Below are positions 26,274 through 35,617 of a stretch of 64,000 bases of DNA, piece by piece. The first letter of the stretch is position 1. Each line of letters begins with the position of its first letter. The notes beneath the pieces were generated by a model. It saw only the letters and a program-made list of their open reading frames with translations, had not been told where the DNA came from and made no database searches. Source of the stretch: QKMZ01 sp012965515 (GTDB taxonomy: Bacteria > Cyanobacteriota > Vampirovibrionia > Obscuribacterales > Obscuribacteraceae); the NCBI GenBank assembly GCA_937879965.1, contig CALFMP010000014.1, positions 248,001-312,000 on the forward strand, in the 5' to 3' direction. The position numbers and the translations under genes were made by a program.

Positions 26274-27418
26274 ATGGTGCCAGATGGCACGGTCGCTTTC
26301 ACATTTTTCAGTGCTTGTTCCCATGCCTCGAAGTTGATCGGCGGAGAATCAGGCGTTGGTGGTCTGAGATTTCTTGTCTCGATCAAATAGTTGGCATTGC
26401 GCAAGGCTGTTTTCGGAAACAATTCATGACCCGCTCTCAAAAAGGATTCCATGTAAGCGGGTTCGATGAGGCGCATCCAACTGCCGAGTGGTACTTGTGG
26501 TCGTGTTTTGAAAACTTCTTGCATGAGAGCAATTCGATCCGCTGCCGCCGTTTCGCTAATCATCTTGCCTAAATCGAGCATACCGGTTTCCGGAATGTTG
26601 AATTTTTTAGGCTGAACAGTTTCTGCTGCTTCTGGTCTCAAGGAGTTTGGAGACCGTAGAATTTCCGCCGGCTCGCTCTTCAAGCCTTTGTTCGACATTG
26701 TCTCTGAGAGCCACATTCTTGCTCTTGGTCCATATTCCTGGGCACCGTGTGCGATACCACCCATCGTGGCGCCAAAAAGCCCGTAATAGCCCATGGTTTT
26801 GCCAATTTCTACAACATCGGTATTGAAGCCCTTGCCATTGACCAGTGAATTTGCTTGCGCATCTACAAACCCGGCGGGAAGACCAGATAGTCCTCCTAAT
26901 TTCACATTTTGCATAAAGGTTCGGCTGCCTGCCTGACCGAGAAACTCTGTTCTTGCCAGACCTGATGTGGCTGCGCCCAAAGTAGCAAATGTTGCAAAAC
27001 CAACGGTCGCATGTTTCGCCCTTTCGGCGGCTGTTCCTTCAGTGAAAACACCGTTGTATAAAGCTCCGGTGGTGCCCATGGAAAGGGTTGAGGCAAGCAT
27101 ATTGCTGCCTGCCAAACTTCGAGAGATGTATCCACTTTCTGCAGCGGCACCCAATCCTTTGTTGACGAGACCTCCGGTCACTTTTGAAAGGATGACCACA
27201 TCAGCAACGGCGCCGCCGAAATTGCCTACCTGCGCGGCCACGGAATTGCGATTGTATGAGTCAGTCAGATCTATCTTAGGCAAAACGAGACCGAGAGTGG
27301 CGTTATAGGGACGTGCGATTCCCCCATCGATCAAACCAACGCCAAGATCCGTCAAAGACCCAATTTCGGTGTCTTTTGGTTTCGATTCTGTTTTGGTGTC
27401 CGGTGTTCTTTCAACCAC
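26270..27418 (-). CDS. Hypothetical glycine/alanine-rich protein
   Basis: A 382-residue protein; GTG start at 27418 with AAAGG 8 nt upstream. There is no signal peptide. After a charged N-terminus (SKPKDTEIG) there is a long Gly/Ala/Ser-rich, weakly hydrophobic central region (about 40-235) made of GA-rich helix-like stretches, then a Pro-containing polar C-terminus. The central part could be a membrane-associating region. No family recognised. It overlaps the convergent oxidase gene by 4 nt at the stop codons. Confidence 0.65.
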   Translation of the reverse strand: MVERTPDTKTESKPKDTEIGSLTDLGVGLIDGGIARPYNATLGLVLPKIDLTDSYNRNSVAAQVGNFGGAVADVVILSKVTGGLVNKGLGAAAESGYISRSLAGSNMLASTLSMGTTGALYNGVFTEGTAAERAKHATVGFATFATLGAATSGLARTEFLGQAGSRTFMQNVKLGGLSGLPAGFVDAQANSLVNGKGFNTDVVEIGKTMGYYGLFGATMGGIAHGAQEYGPRARMWLSETMSNKGLKSEPAEILRSPNSLRPEAAETVQPKKFNIPETGMLDLGKMISETAAADRIALMQEVFKTRPQVPLGSWMRLIEPAYMESFLRAGHELFPKTALRNANYLIETRNLRPPTPDSPPINFEAWEQALKNVKATVPSGTI

Positions 27419-27745
27419 AGGCTGAACCTTTTGACTCTTTCTTACTTATTCCCATTGTCAAGCATAAGAATGCATATATGGATATAAGTTATATGTCTGA
27501 CAGTACTGTTACCGGGTGAAGTCAAGCGCCGGCGTTCAAATATTTTCAAAAAGAACTTCAAAAATCGAGTAGTCAATAATTGAATCCACTGCTATCTCGT
27601 GGCAATATGGGACAAAGTTGATTGATTTAGTCAACATTGAAATTTCGAATTGCAATTTCACCCGCAGAAAATTCGAAGTCCAATATCAATGAATCAAGTT
27701 GTGAGTGTTCAGTTCACCTGAACTCGATACTAAAAAGGAAAACCG
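27419..27745. promoter_or_regulatory. Divergent intergenic region with two inverted repeats
   Basis: 327 bp, AT-rich, between divergent starts. It contains a perfect 10-bp palindrome ACAGTACTGT at 27500-27509 and a hairpin GTTCAG/CTGAAC (5-nt loop) shortly before the cysteine desulfurase start. Promoters for both genes must lie here. I cannot assign either element to a known regulator; no canonical IscR site is visible. Confidence 0.4.
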
Positions 27746-29014
27746 ATGTCGAAGATCTATCTGGACAATAGCGCCACCACTCCGGTCAGCGAAGAAGTTT
27801 TTGAAGCGGCTCTTCCATATTTAAGAGATGCGTTTGGAAATCCTGGTTCTATCCATACTCTCGGACAGCAGTCGAGACAAGCGATCAATAAGGCCCGCAA
27901 ACAGGTCGCGGATTTGATCGGTGCGAAGCCGCATGAAATCTACTTTACGCCCAGCGGAACATATAGCAATAACGCGAGCATTTTGGGGCGTGCCCGTTAT
28001 GTGGAAGAAAACGGCTTGGGCAGACACATTATTACTTCGAGTATCGAACATTCGTCAGCGCTCGGACCAGCTAAACATCTGGCTGCTCGTGGATGGAAAG
28101 TAGACATTCTTGAAGTCGATGCGGAAGGTTTTGTAAATGTCGATCAGATCATAAGTTTGATCACAGAGGAGACAAGCATCATTTCAATTATGTGGGCAAA
28201 TAACGAAGTTGGCACCATTCAGCCTATAGAAGCGATTGCGAAAGTAGCAAAAGAGCGCAGTATCTTTTTCCACACGGATGCTGTTCAAGCAGCTGGAAAG
28301 CTCAATATCGACGTAGCAAGAACTGAAGTCGACACCTTGTCCATCACAGGGCACAAACTTCATTCACCAAAAGGAATCGGTGCTCTTTACGTTCGTGAAG
28401 GCGTTGAGTTGTTGCCTATAGTGTTTGGGGGCGGTCAAGAAAAAGGCTTGTTTCCTGGAACCGAGTCAGTTGCAAACGTTGTGGCGTTAGGTGCCGCTGC
28501 CGAAGTCGCATTGCTCGAGTATGAAGCGAACTATGAGCATCTTCGCTCCATTCAAAAGGTCTTTGTAGAGAAATTCTCAGAGCTTCCGAATGTTACTTTG
28601 ACTGGTGCGCTCGATCCTGAAAAGAGAATTCCTGGACATGTGAGCGTAATTGTCGCCGATGCGATTGGTGAAGAGGTCGTCAACGCTGCAAGCGATGCCG
28701 GAATTTGCATATCTAGTGTTTCTGCGTGTTCCAGCGGTCATCCTTCACATGTCTTGAAGCAACTTGGCTATTCTCATGAACAAGGAATCGGTTCTGCGCG
28801 TATCTCCGCTTCTTCATTGAACTCATATGAGGAATGCCAATATGCGGCTGACATTCTCGCTGAGATCTTTGCAGGCAATTCAATTCCAGCGCATAGTGAT
28901 TCCGAGCTGAACGTGTTTTCACTGCCCGCCGCTCAATCAACAGTGGTCGACATTAATCGTCGCCATAGAGGACATACTGAAAAGTACACACGCCGCGTGA
29001 GAAACAATCACTAA
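27746..29014 (+). CDS. Cysteine desulfurase (NifS/IscS-like)
   Basis: A 422-residue PLP enzyme that would take sulfur from cysteine for Fe-S clusters or thiolation. N-terminal YLDNSATTPVS, H102 (SIEHSS), D178 and Q181, PLP lysine K204 in TGHKLHSPKG and the persulfide cysteine C328 in SACSSGH are present. The family's GTESxN motif reads GTYSNN, and the usual RFSLG near the C-terminus reads ARISASS, so it is a divergent member; a related selenocysteine lyase role cannot be excluded. AAAGGA 7 nt upstream fixes the ATG. No iscU, iscA or iscR is adjacent. The stop shares CTAA with the USP gene. Confidence 0.88.
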   Translation: MSKIYLDNSATTPVSEEVFEAALPYLRDAFGNPGSIHTLGQQSRQAINKARKQVADLIGAKPHEIYFTPSGTYSNNASILGRARYVEENGLGRHIITSSIEHSSALGPAKHLAARGWKVDILEVDAEGFVNVDQIISLITEETSIISIMWANNEVGTIQPIEAIAKVAKERSIFFHTDAVQAAGKLNIDVARTEVDTLSITGHKLHSPKGIGALYVREGVELLPIVFGGGQEKGLFPGTESVANVVALGAAAEVALLEYEANYEHLRSIQKVFVEKFSELPNVTLTGALDPEKRIPGHVSVIVADAIGEEVVNAASDAGICISSVSACSSGHPSHVLKQLGYSHEQGIGSARISASSLNSYEECQYAADILAEIFAGNSIPAHSDSELNVFSLPAAQSTVVDINRRHRGHTEKYTRRVRNNH

Positions 29015-30060
29015 AACAATCCAGTTGGTGGCACATGTCCGCTGGATCCCGTCCAATTGCTTGTTGGGATTCCACTAGGACCGGATTTTGGTTTTTCAGC
29101 AGCCAAATCGTCCAGCACCATGGAGTCCAGTATCTTGGTGCGATCAAACTCGTAGTGACGTGATTCCATTCCTTTGACGATCAATACGGTGCAATCAGCA
29201 TGGGTTGAGATGTGCTGCGAGACACTTCCAAGCATGATTTTTGCAATTCCGGTTCTGCCTTGTGCACCCATTACGATCAAGTTGGCTGGCCAATTGTGAG
29301 CGCCTTTCAGGATCGTTTCTGTGGGAGTGCCGTCAACGGTGCCGCGAGTAATCTCACGCGCATTGCCGCCTTGCTGAAGAAACGTCCCCCATTGGTCCAA
29401 AAGGCTTTCGATAAGCATCTTCTCCGCATGATACGTAAGCAAATGATCGGACGCGGCTCTTACTCCACCCATCGCCGATTGATGCAATGGTTCGGTAACG
29501 GAAAGCAAAGCAACATGTGAGTGCTTCATCCACTCTTGCCATCGCAACCATTCCACTGCGGCAGCACTGTGCTCGGAATCATCGACTGCCACCAGAATAT
29601 TTGACCCCTTATCGGGATTTAGGCGTGCCGAATCACCGCGGACGATGACAAAGGGGCACGACATGCCTTCAAGCAGCTTTTGTGAAACGCTTCCCAGCAG
29701 CAATGTATCGACCGCCGTTTTTTTTCGGCAACCTGTCACCACTAAGTCCGGATGAAATGTGTCGGCAAACGACAAAATTGAATCGACTGGATCTCCGGTC
29801 AACACTTCAGCGCTGACTGAAACATTGTGAAGTGTTCGCGCGAGTTCTTCGGCAATGCCTTCAAGCACCAGAGAAACGTTTTCAGTGTCGCACTCGTTGT
29901 CCTTGCCGAATGCGTGCATGACATACTTCATCAAGCCGCGTTCGCAAGGCAGCACGTGAATCAGTTTGATCCATGTACCCGCTGGCCAGTGATAAGAAAG
30001 CAAGAAGTTAAGCGTCGCGCTGGAATGTTGTGATCCGTCTAGCGCTGCAATTATCTTCAT
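29011..30060 (-). CDS. Tandem-domain universal stress protein (UspA family)
   Basis: A 349-residue cytosolic protein made of two USP domains (about 1-145 and 150-300) and a 45-residue Pro/Ser-rich tail. Each domain has an ATP-binding type G-x2-G-x9-G-S pattern: GCRKK...LLLGSVSQK in the first (degenerate) and MGAQGRTG...MLGSVSQ in the second (complete). Tandem USPs bind nucleotides and act in stress survival. Aminotransferase and Nudix genes lie upstream on the same strand. Confidence 0.9.
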   Translation of the reverse strand: MKIIAALDGSQHSSATLNFLLSYHWPAGTWIKLIHVLPCERGLMKYVMHAFGKDNECDTENVSLVLEGIAEELARTLHNVSVSAEVLTGDPVDSILSFADTFHPDLVVTGCRKKTAVDTLLLGSVSQKLLEGMSCPFVIVRGDSARLNPDKGSNILVAVDDSEHSAAAVEWLRWQEWMKHSHVALLSVTEPLHQSAMGGVRAASDHLLTYHAEKMLIESLLDQWGTFLQQGGNAREITRGTVDGTPTETILKGAHNWPANLIVMGAQGRTGIAKIMLGSVSQHISTHADCTVLIVKGMESRHYEFDRTKILDSMVLDDLAAEKPKSGPSGIPTSNWTGSSGHVPPTGLF

Positions 30061-30118
30061 TGTTGTTCACCATCTTGGCGCAGTACAAGCACCATTTTAT
30101 CCGCTCAAGCTTTCGCCG

Positions 30119-31492
30119 CTACGCTTTGCTTCCGACGACATCAACTAGCTTATGTTCCTTAATAACTGCTTGAAGCGACTCTTCAAGCATCTTCAAGAAG
30201 TGATCTATTTGCTCATAGGTGATCACCAGCGGTGGTTCTATGCGCAAGACGCGAGCGTTAATGTATGTCCCGGAGATAAGAATGTTGCGTCCGAATAATT
30301 CTTTTGCAACAGCGTATCCGAGATCATTATTGGTAAATTCCATGCCGAGCATCAAGCCGACACCTCGAGCGCCGCTCATCACCTTTGGATACTTCTTGGC
30401 TATTTCATTGAGTTTGGGCAACATATAGTCACCTTTCTCTTTTGCCTGATCGACTAGTCCTTCATTCAGCAACACTGAAATGGTGGCAATTGCTGCGGCG
30501 CAAGCCATGGGATTGCCGCCAAATGTCGTGGTGTGCAGAAATGGGTTTTCGATGTATTTCTTCCAAGTCTTTTCTGTTCCCACACATGCACCGATCGGCA
30601 TGACACCACCACCGAAGCCTTTACCCAATGCCATCAAATCCGGCGTCACATCATCGTATTCGCAGTAGAACATCTTCCCTGTTCTGCCCATGCCGCACTG
30701 AATTTCGTCGAAGATCAGCATTGCGCCGAATTTATCGCAAAGCTCTCTAGCTGCTTTCAAATAACCAGGCGGAGCTACGTTAATGCCGCCTTCACCTTGA
30801 ATGGGCTCGACAACAAATGCTGCAACACGATCTCCCGAGAAATCACAGCTTTCCATAATGACCTTCAAAGCTTGCAAGTCACCGAATGGAACGTGCGACC
30901 AATTCAACAATGGCAGAAAAGGCTCTCTGAATACTGCTTTCGATGTTCCGCCAAGTGAACCCAAGCTCTTGCCGTGGAAACCACCGATTGTGCCGATAAA
31001 ATGGTGCCTGCCTGTGGCAAGCATTGCCATTTTCAGGCAACCTTCAATTGATTCTGTTCCTGAATTTGTGAAAAATGCATACTTAAGATCACCCGGTGTA
31101 ATTAGCGCGACCAAATGCGCAAGATATGTACGCAATGGATCTATAAGTTCTTGTGAGTGAATCGCTTGTTTGTCGAGCTGGTCTCGCACTGCTTTCACAA
31201 CGACCGGATGCCTGTGACCGACGGAGTAGATTCCAAATCCGCCAAGCATGTCCAAGAATTCTTTTCCGTTTATGTCGCGGAATACGGCACCTTCATCTTC
31301 CCACTCGACTGCCGTGTAGTCTGTGCTTACTGATTTGCGATATTGCAGAAAGCCTTCGTTGACGTGGTCCTTCCAAAATTGAACGGACTCTTCCGTAACC
31401 TGCTTGCGCTCACTTTCAGAGAGCGTTTGCTTGGCAATCAAATCCAATACATCTTTGGATTTTGACTGGGCTTTCTTTAGATCCTGAGACAT
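30119..31492 (-). CDS. Class-III aminotransferase (putrescine/GABA-type)
   Basis: A 457-residue PLP enzyme. The ATG at 31492 is favoured by GGGAG 8 nt upstream; the frame extends 17 codons further. It contains TNSGTESIEGCLK, FHGKSLGSL, the aspartate motif FDEIQCGMGRTG, the PLP lysine in ALGKGFGGG and TTTFGGNPMA. The nearest functional group is the putrescine/4-aminobutyrate/ornithine aminotransferases, especially PatA-like. It probably removes an amino group from a diamine or omega-amino acid to 2-oxoglutarate or pyruvate. Confidence 0.9.
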   Translation of the reverse strand: MSQDLKKAQSKSKDVLDLIAKQTLSESERKQVTEESVQFWKDHVNEGFLQYRKSVSTDYTAVEWEDEGAVFRDINGKEFLDMLGGFGIYSVGHRHPVVVKAVRDQLDKQAIHSQELIDPLRTYLAHLVALITPGDLKYAFFTNSGTESIEGCLKMAMLATGRHHFIGTIGGFHGKSLGSLGGTSKAVFREPFLPLLNWSHVPFGDLQALKVIMESCDFSGDRVAAFVVEPIQGEGGINVAPPGYLKAARELCDKFGAMLIFDEIQCGMGRTGKMFYCEYDDVTPDLMALGKGFGGGVMPIGACVGTEKTWKKYIENPFLHTTTFGGNPMACAAAIATISVLLNEGLVDQAKEKGDYMLPKLNEIAKKYPKVMSGARGVGLMLGMEFTNNDLGYAVAKELFGRNILISGTYINARVLRIEPPLVITYEQIDHFLKMLEESLQAVIKEHKLVDVVGSKA

Positions 31493-31655
31493 GATGATTG
31501 CTCCCGACGGGGAAATGAAGCGCTTCTTCGTGCGCCAAAACATCTTACTCCAAATGCTTGTTTAAAACATGAATGATGTCAAGCTTTGTTGCGTGCCGAG
31601 TATTGGCGGGTTTCCGTCATGTAAAGGCATGCAGTTTTTGGCACATTTCAAGCGC

Positions 31656-32237
31656 TTATTTCTTCAGCTTTCTTGCTAACAGCAAAATTGCCAACATCGA
31701 CATTGCGTCCGTGATTTCGCCGCCCATCACCATCTCGACGGCTGTTTCGAACGGCACGCGTTGCAAGGTCAACCTTTCAGTTCCTTCAGGTTGGGCCGGT
31801 CCGTGCTTCAAACCCTGGGCCAGATACAAAAATGCGATTTCATCAGTTGCCGAGTTCGAAAGATGAGACGTTCCGAGCAATTCCCAGTGCTTTGCTGTCA
31901 GACCGGTTTCTTCCAATAGTTCACGTTTCGCTGCCGCCAGATTGTCTTCGCCTTCAGGGCATCCGCCTTCCGGAATCTCCCAAGAATAAATTCCGAGCGG
32001 ATAACGATATTGCCCGACAAGATACGTATAACCTTCATCATCAATGGGAATCGCGCCTATAGCTTTATTGCGAAAGTGAACAACTCCGTAGATGCCAGGC
32101 TTGCCATCCGGCTGGACGACGGAATCTTCTCTTATGCGAAGCCATGGATTCTCGTAAATCTGGCGCGTACCATTTGTGGTCCACGGATTCGATTCTTCTA
32201 CTCTCGTTGTGACTTCTGTTTCCTTCATTTTCTTCAC
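31656..32237 (-). CDS. Nudix hydrolase (ADP-ribose pyrophosphatase-like)
   Basis: A 193-residue enzyme. The Nudix box starts at G91 and follows G-x5-E-x7-REUxEExGU: E97, R105, E106, E109, E110, G112. The pattern GQYRYPLGIYSWEIPEGG is typical of ADP-sugar pyrophosphatases of the NudF group. It starts with GTG at 32237, one nucleotide after the stop of the TPR gene, or with ATG three codons on. Linked translation with the TPR gene is likely. Confidence 0.92.
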   Translation of the reverse strand: MKKMKETEVTTRVEESNPWTTNGTRQIYENPWLRIREDSVVQPDGKPGIYGVVHFRNKAIGAIPIDDEGYTYLVGQYRYPLGIYSWEIPEGGCPEGEDNLAAAKRELLEETGLTAKHWELLGTSHLSNSATDEIAFLYLAQGLKHGPAQPEGTERLTLQRVPFETAVEMVMGGEITDAMSMLAILLLARKLKK

Positions 32238-32238
32238 G

Positions 32239-33060
32239 CTATTTTGCTACTTCTTCCCAGCCTGTGCCTTTCAATTCTTCGTTTTGTTTTGGCGCCGCAC
32301 CCTCGCGCGCAGTTTGTTTGACTAAACCCACAGGCTTTTTCAGTATTGGGGGCTTTTGCTGTGTCGCCTCCAATTGCTGTGCCGGACTATCCTGCAGAGG
32401 CGCCAGTTTTGCCTGACCCGCCGGCTTTAAGGTTGCACTCGCAGGTTTTGCTGAATTCTTCGGCTTAGCACCACTTTTTCCGCCGCTAACAATTTTTGCA
32501 GGAGGCGTGCTGCTTGGCGGTGGTTGTACACTGCCGCTTCGTACACTCAGTATTTTTTGAATGTCGGCGATGTCTTTGAGTATTGCTTCCTTTTCTGCCG
32601 CTGGTGGATTGCACTTCAGCGATTCTTGGAACGCTTTGATGGTGTCCTCCAGCCGATCTTGTTTAAGGTATGAATTCGCCAAATTGCTCCAACTCATCCA
32701 ATCTTTTGCATTCAGTGCAGCAGCTGATTTGAAGGCTTGTTCTGCAGCTTCGAAATTTTCGACTCTCCGCAATGCCACACCTAGATTGTTGAAGAAGTCA
32801 GGATCGTACTCATAACGACCGATCGCTTCGTGGTATTTCTTGATGGCGTCTTCGTACCGCTCTTGTTGCATGTACTTATTGGCGAGATTGTAATAGGGCA
32901 AGGCGGCGCTCCAGTCGTGCGGATTACCACGCCCAGGAAATCCGTCCGCAAAGCATGCCGGTGGGTACAGCAAGCCGCCCAGCATGGCGCCTATCGGGAG
33001 CGAAACGGCGACTAAAACCGATAAACAGCGATTGATGATGGCGGATGGTTGGAATACCAT
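32239..33060 (-). CDS. Secreted TPR protein with Pro/Lys/Ala-rich C-terminus
   Basis: A 273-residue protein. The signal peptide covers about 1-38 (ending CFA/DG). Three TPR units follow (about 52-165): YNLANKYMQQERYEDAIKKY, FNNLGVALRRVENFEAAEQAF and WSNLANSYLKQDRLEDTIKAF. Residues about 175-273 are a Pro/Lys/Ala/Gln-rich, probably disordered tail. Divergent from the glutaminase gene, with only about 23 bp between start codons. Role unknown. Confidence 0.77.
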   Translation of the reverse strand: MVFQPSAIINRCLSVLVAVSLPIGAMLGGLLYPPACFADGFPGRGNPHDWSAALPYYNLANKYMQQERYEDAIKKYHEAIGRYEYDPDFFNNLGVALRRVENFEAAEQAFKSAAALNAKDWMSWSNLANSYLKQDRLEDTIKAFQESLKCNPPAAEKEAILKDIADIQKILSVRSGSVQPPPSSTPPAKIVSGGKSGAKPKNSAKPASATLKPAGQAKLAPLQDSPAQQLEATQQKPPILKKPVGLVKQTAREGAAPKQNEELKGTGWEEVAK

Positions 33061-33083
33061 AAATGGAGATCTTGGAGGCTACT

Positions 33084-34301
33084 ATGTCCGATTCGCGGTC
33101 CGCTCTGTTCAAGTCTTTCAGTAAAGAAGGAATTGTCAGGAGAGAGGCGCTTCTTGAAGCTTTGAAAGAACGCGGCATTCTGGAAGATGATCCGCGCATG
33201 AAGGCCTTGTTTAAGGCGATAAATGGCGGTTCTCCGGAGATTTCCGAAGCGCAGTTTCAAATTTTATCCGATCAAGCGCCTGGACTGCTCGAGCAAGCGT
33301 TAACCGACGGTTTGGCAATTCCTGATTTTTCAACGTTTGCCAAAGAACTGACTGATATTTTTGATGAAGTTAATACCATTCGCATGGGAAAGCTTCCAAC
33401 ATACATTCCTCAGCTCGAACGAGTCGATCCCGAAAAATTCGCGATGTCAGTTTGCACAGTGGATGGGCAGAGATTTTCCACGGGCGATTGCGATGATTAT
33501 TTTTGCGTGCAGTCTTGTTCCAAACCTATGACATATTGTCTCGCGCTTGAAGAGCAAGGTGAAGACGTAGTGCATAGTTATGTCGGTCGCGAGCCAAGCG
33601 GCAAGACTTTCAATGAATTGACACTGAACACCAAGGGGCTTCCGCACAATCCGATGATTAATGCTGGTGCCATCATGTGCGGTGCGCTGATTAAAAAAGG
33701 CGGAGATGCATCGGACAGATTCGATTATGTAATGGAGAAGTGGAAGACTGCCGCTGGTGGTCAGAAAATCGGCTTCAACAATGCGGTTTACCTGTCTGAG
33801 CGTCAGACGGCGGATCGAAATTTTGCGCTTGGTTATTTCATGCGTGAGAAGAAAGCTTTTCCACCTGACGTCGAATTGTTGGATGTGTTGGAGTTCTATT
33901 TCCAATGTTGTTCGATAGAGACAACAACAAAGTCGATGGCGATTATCGCCTCTACTTTGGCCAATGGTGGCATTTGCCCACTAACAGGCGTGCAAGTGTT
34001 TTCTCCAGGACATGTGAAAAACTGTTTGTCTCTCATGCTGTCTTGCGGTATGTACGATTTTTCGGGTGAATTCGCATTTACTGTCGGTATTCCTGCAAAG
34101 AGCGGTGTTTCCGGCGCAATCATGTTGGCGATTCCCAATGTGGGTGGAATTGCTGTTTGGTCCCCTTTGCTGGATGAACTTGGGAACAGTGTGCGCGGCG
34201 TCGAGTTTTGTAAGCGCCTTGTCAGTCGATTCAAGTTCCATACTTTCGACAGTATGCTCGGACTTGGAGACGATCGAATCGACCCGCGCAGAAAGCGCTG
34301 A
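33084..34301 (+). CDS. glsA: Glutaminase with N-terminal helical (EF-hand-like) region
   Basis: A 405-residue serine-type glutaminase converting glutamine to glutamate and ammonia. The ATG at 33084 has GGAGG 5 nt upstream; the earlier ATG at 33063 does not. The N-terminal region (about 1-95) is an all-helical extension as in long glutaminases. The catalytic domain (about 100-395) shows S144-C-S-K147 (the S-x-x-K pair, QSCSKPMTY), the substrate loop PMINAGAI and the late GIPAKSGVSG. The extension makes it longer than the ~310-residue E. coli type. Confidence 0.92.
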   Translation: MSDSRSALFKSFSKEGIVRREALLEALKERGILEDDPRMKALFKAINGGSPEISEAQFQILSDQAPGLLEQALTDGLAIPDFSTFAKELTDIFDEVNTIRMGKLPTYIPQLERVDPEKFAMSVCTVDGQRFSTGDCDDYFCVQSCSKPMTYCLALEEQGEDVVHSYVGREPSGKTFNELTLNTKGLPHNPMINAGAIMCGALIKKGGDASDRFDYVMEKWKTAAGGQKIGFNNAVYLSERQTADRNFALGYFMREKKAFPPDVELLDVLEFYFQCCSIETTTKSMAIIASTLANGGICPLTGVQVFSPGHVKNCLSLMLSCGMYDFSGEFAFTVGIPAKSGVSGAIMLAIPNVGGIAVWSPLLDELGNSVRGVEFCKRLVSRFKFHTFDSMLGLGDDRIDPRRKR

Positions 34302-34388
34302 CCTTCAGCATAACTTGATCTGCCACCGTCACCATCGTGTTATGATGCGTGCCGTTTAAACCAGCCACAATCGCTTGAGGTGTTGACC

Positions 34389-34601
34389 ATGGCAAGTTAC
34401 GGCGCAAGAAACAAGATCACTGCAAAGGTAACTTCGGTAAAGAATGGCGACATTATGTCGCTAGTCAAATTTGATGTTACCAGTCCTACCAACATGGCAT
34501 CGGTGCTTACGACAGAATCTTTGGAAGAAATGGGTTTGAAGGTTGGCGATGAAGTTGAATTGATCGTCAAAGCAATTCATGTTCTGCCGGTCAAGAAGTA
34601 G
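34389..34601 (+). CDS. Mop-type molybdate-binding protein (molbindin, TOBE fold)
   Basis: A 70-residue protein; GAGGT about 8 nt before the ATG at 34389. It matches a single Mop/TOBE unit: SARNKI-like start (GARNKITAKVTSVKNGDIMSL), then VTTESLEEMGLKVGDEVELIVKAIHV. Small Mop proteins store or sort molybdate or tungstate as hexameric rings. No modABC or molybdopterin gene is in the window. Confidence 0.9.
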   Translation: MASYGARNKITAKVTSVKNGDIMSLVKFDVTSPTNMASVLTTESLEEMGLKVGDEVELIVKAIHVLPVKK

Positions 34602-34645
34602 TTTTTGAAAAGCAAGGTCCGCGCATTAAGCTAGTCCGCGAGACT

Positions 34646-35089
34646 TCAATATTTTTGTATTAGCGCAACACCTGCGATTAGCAAAACAATTCCGACAATG
34701 CGTCCGGGATTGAGTGGGTGTTGCGCGAACCCGATTAAACCGAACTGATCCAAAATCAGAGAGCAAATCATTTGTCCACCGATGATGCCTGCGATAAGCG
34801 CGGTTGCTCCCAATTTGTGCGCTAAAAGTAAAACCATAAAAATGTAGATGACTCCGACAATTCCGCCCGTCCACGCCCAAGCAGGTGCTGATGTAATTGT
34901 TGTCTGCGCAGGCAATGGCAAGCGTGCGATCAGACAAAATAAGCCTACTGCTATCAAACTGACTGTCACAGAAATCAATGTTGCATAGTAGGGGCTGCTC
35001 AAATACTCGCGTAGCTTTGAATTGATCCCGGCCTGCAATGGAATTAGCGTTCCGGCCAGAACGGCAAGAAAACAGTTGATGTAGAACAT
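34646..35089 (-). CDS. YdcZ/DUF606 small DMT-type membrane protein
   Basis: A 147-residue protein with five hydrophobic helices. The ATG at 35089 is chosen: AGGGG lies 5-6 nt upstream and the size fits the family (~145), while the frame extends 16 codons further. The start FLAVLAGTLIPLQAGINSKL and the end GIVLLIAGVALIQ are characteristic of the DUF606 branch of drug/metabolite transporters. Substrate unknown. Confidence 0.88.
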   Translation of the reverse strand: MFYINCFLAVLAGTLIPLQAGINSKLREYLSSPYYATLISVTVSLIAVGLFCLIARLPLPAQTTITSAPAWAWTGGIVGVIYIFMVLLLAHKLGATALIAGIIGGQMICSLILDQFGLIGFAQHPLNPGRIVGIVLLIAGVALIQKY

Positions 35090-35617
35090 GTTTACCCCTG
35101 ATCGATTAGCGGTTGGGTTCGGCTTTGCTGCTTCCATACTCTATTGTGGCAGACCTATCAACCCCATTTACCTGAGCATTTGCGAGCACATTGAGCAATT
35201 GCTCAATCAGCGTATGAGGTTTTTCAATGATTCCAATTCCCTATGATTTCGCAATTCCTTCGAAGGAGCTTGAAGCCAAGAGATGTTTTGCGCCTCTACC
35301 CCGGGGACTTTAAGATATGTTGCGGGCGGAAAAGCCGCGCTCAATGCAAGGTAAGCCTATTTGCAAATTCCGGTTATCGCGGACTTTTTCAATGGTTTGT
35401 TGCACCTGAAGTCATTGAAAAACTGGTTTTAGGGCGGTTTTTGTCACTTTATTGCAACTCATTCTCATTTCTCAATAACAACACCGACAAGTTTTGCAAG
35501 CGCGGTTGCGACAATAGGCGCGCATCATCGCTTGTAAACGCCACAGGTTGCGGCGCGCCGCTTTACACGCTTCGGCAATACCTGTGAGAATGCAAGCACC
35601 GTCATGAGAGAAATGCC
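35090..35617. other. Intergenic region upstream of the encapsulin operon
   Basis: About 480-530 bp with no credible gene. A 114-codon plus-strand frame (35243-35587) has biased, Cys/Arg-rich composition and no ribosome site, so I do not call it. The promoter for the encapsulin operon must lie here; I see no clear -35/-10 pair. A loose inverted repeat acaggt...acctgt spans about 35540-35585. Confidence 0.5.

Noticed and set aside
35243..35587. 114-codon open frame before the encapsulin operon
   Set aside because: No ribosome site, unusual Cys/Arg-rich composition, no recognisable domain.
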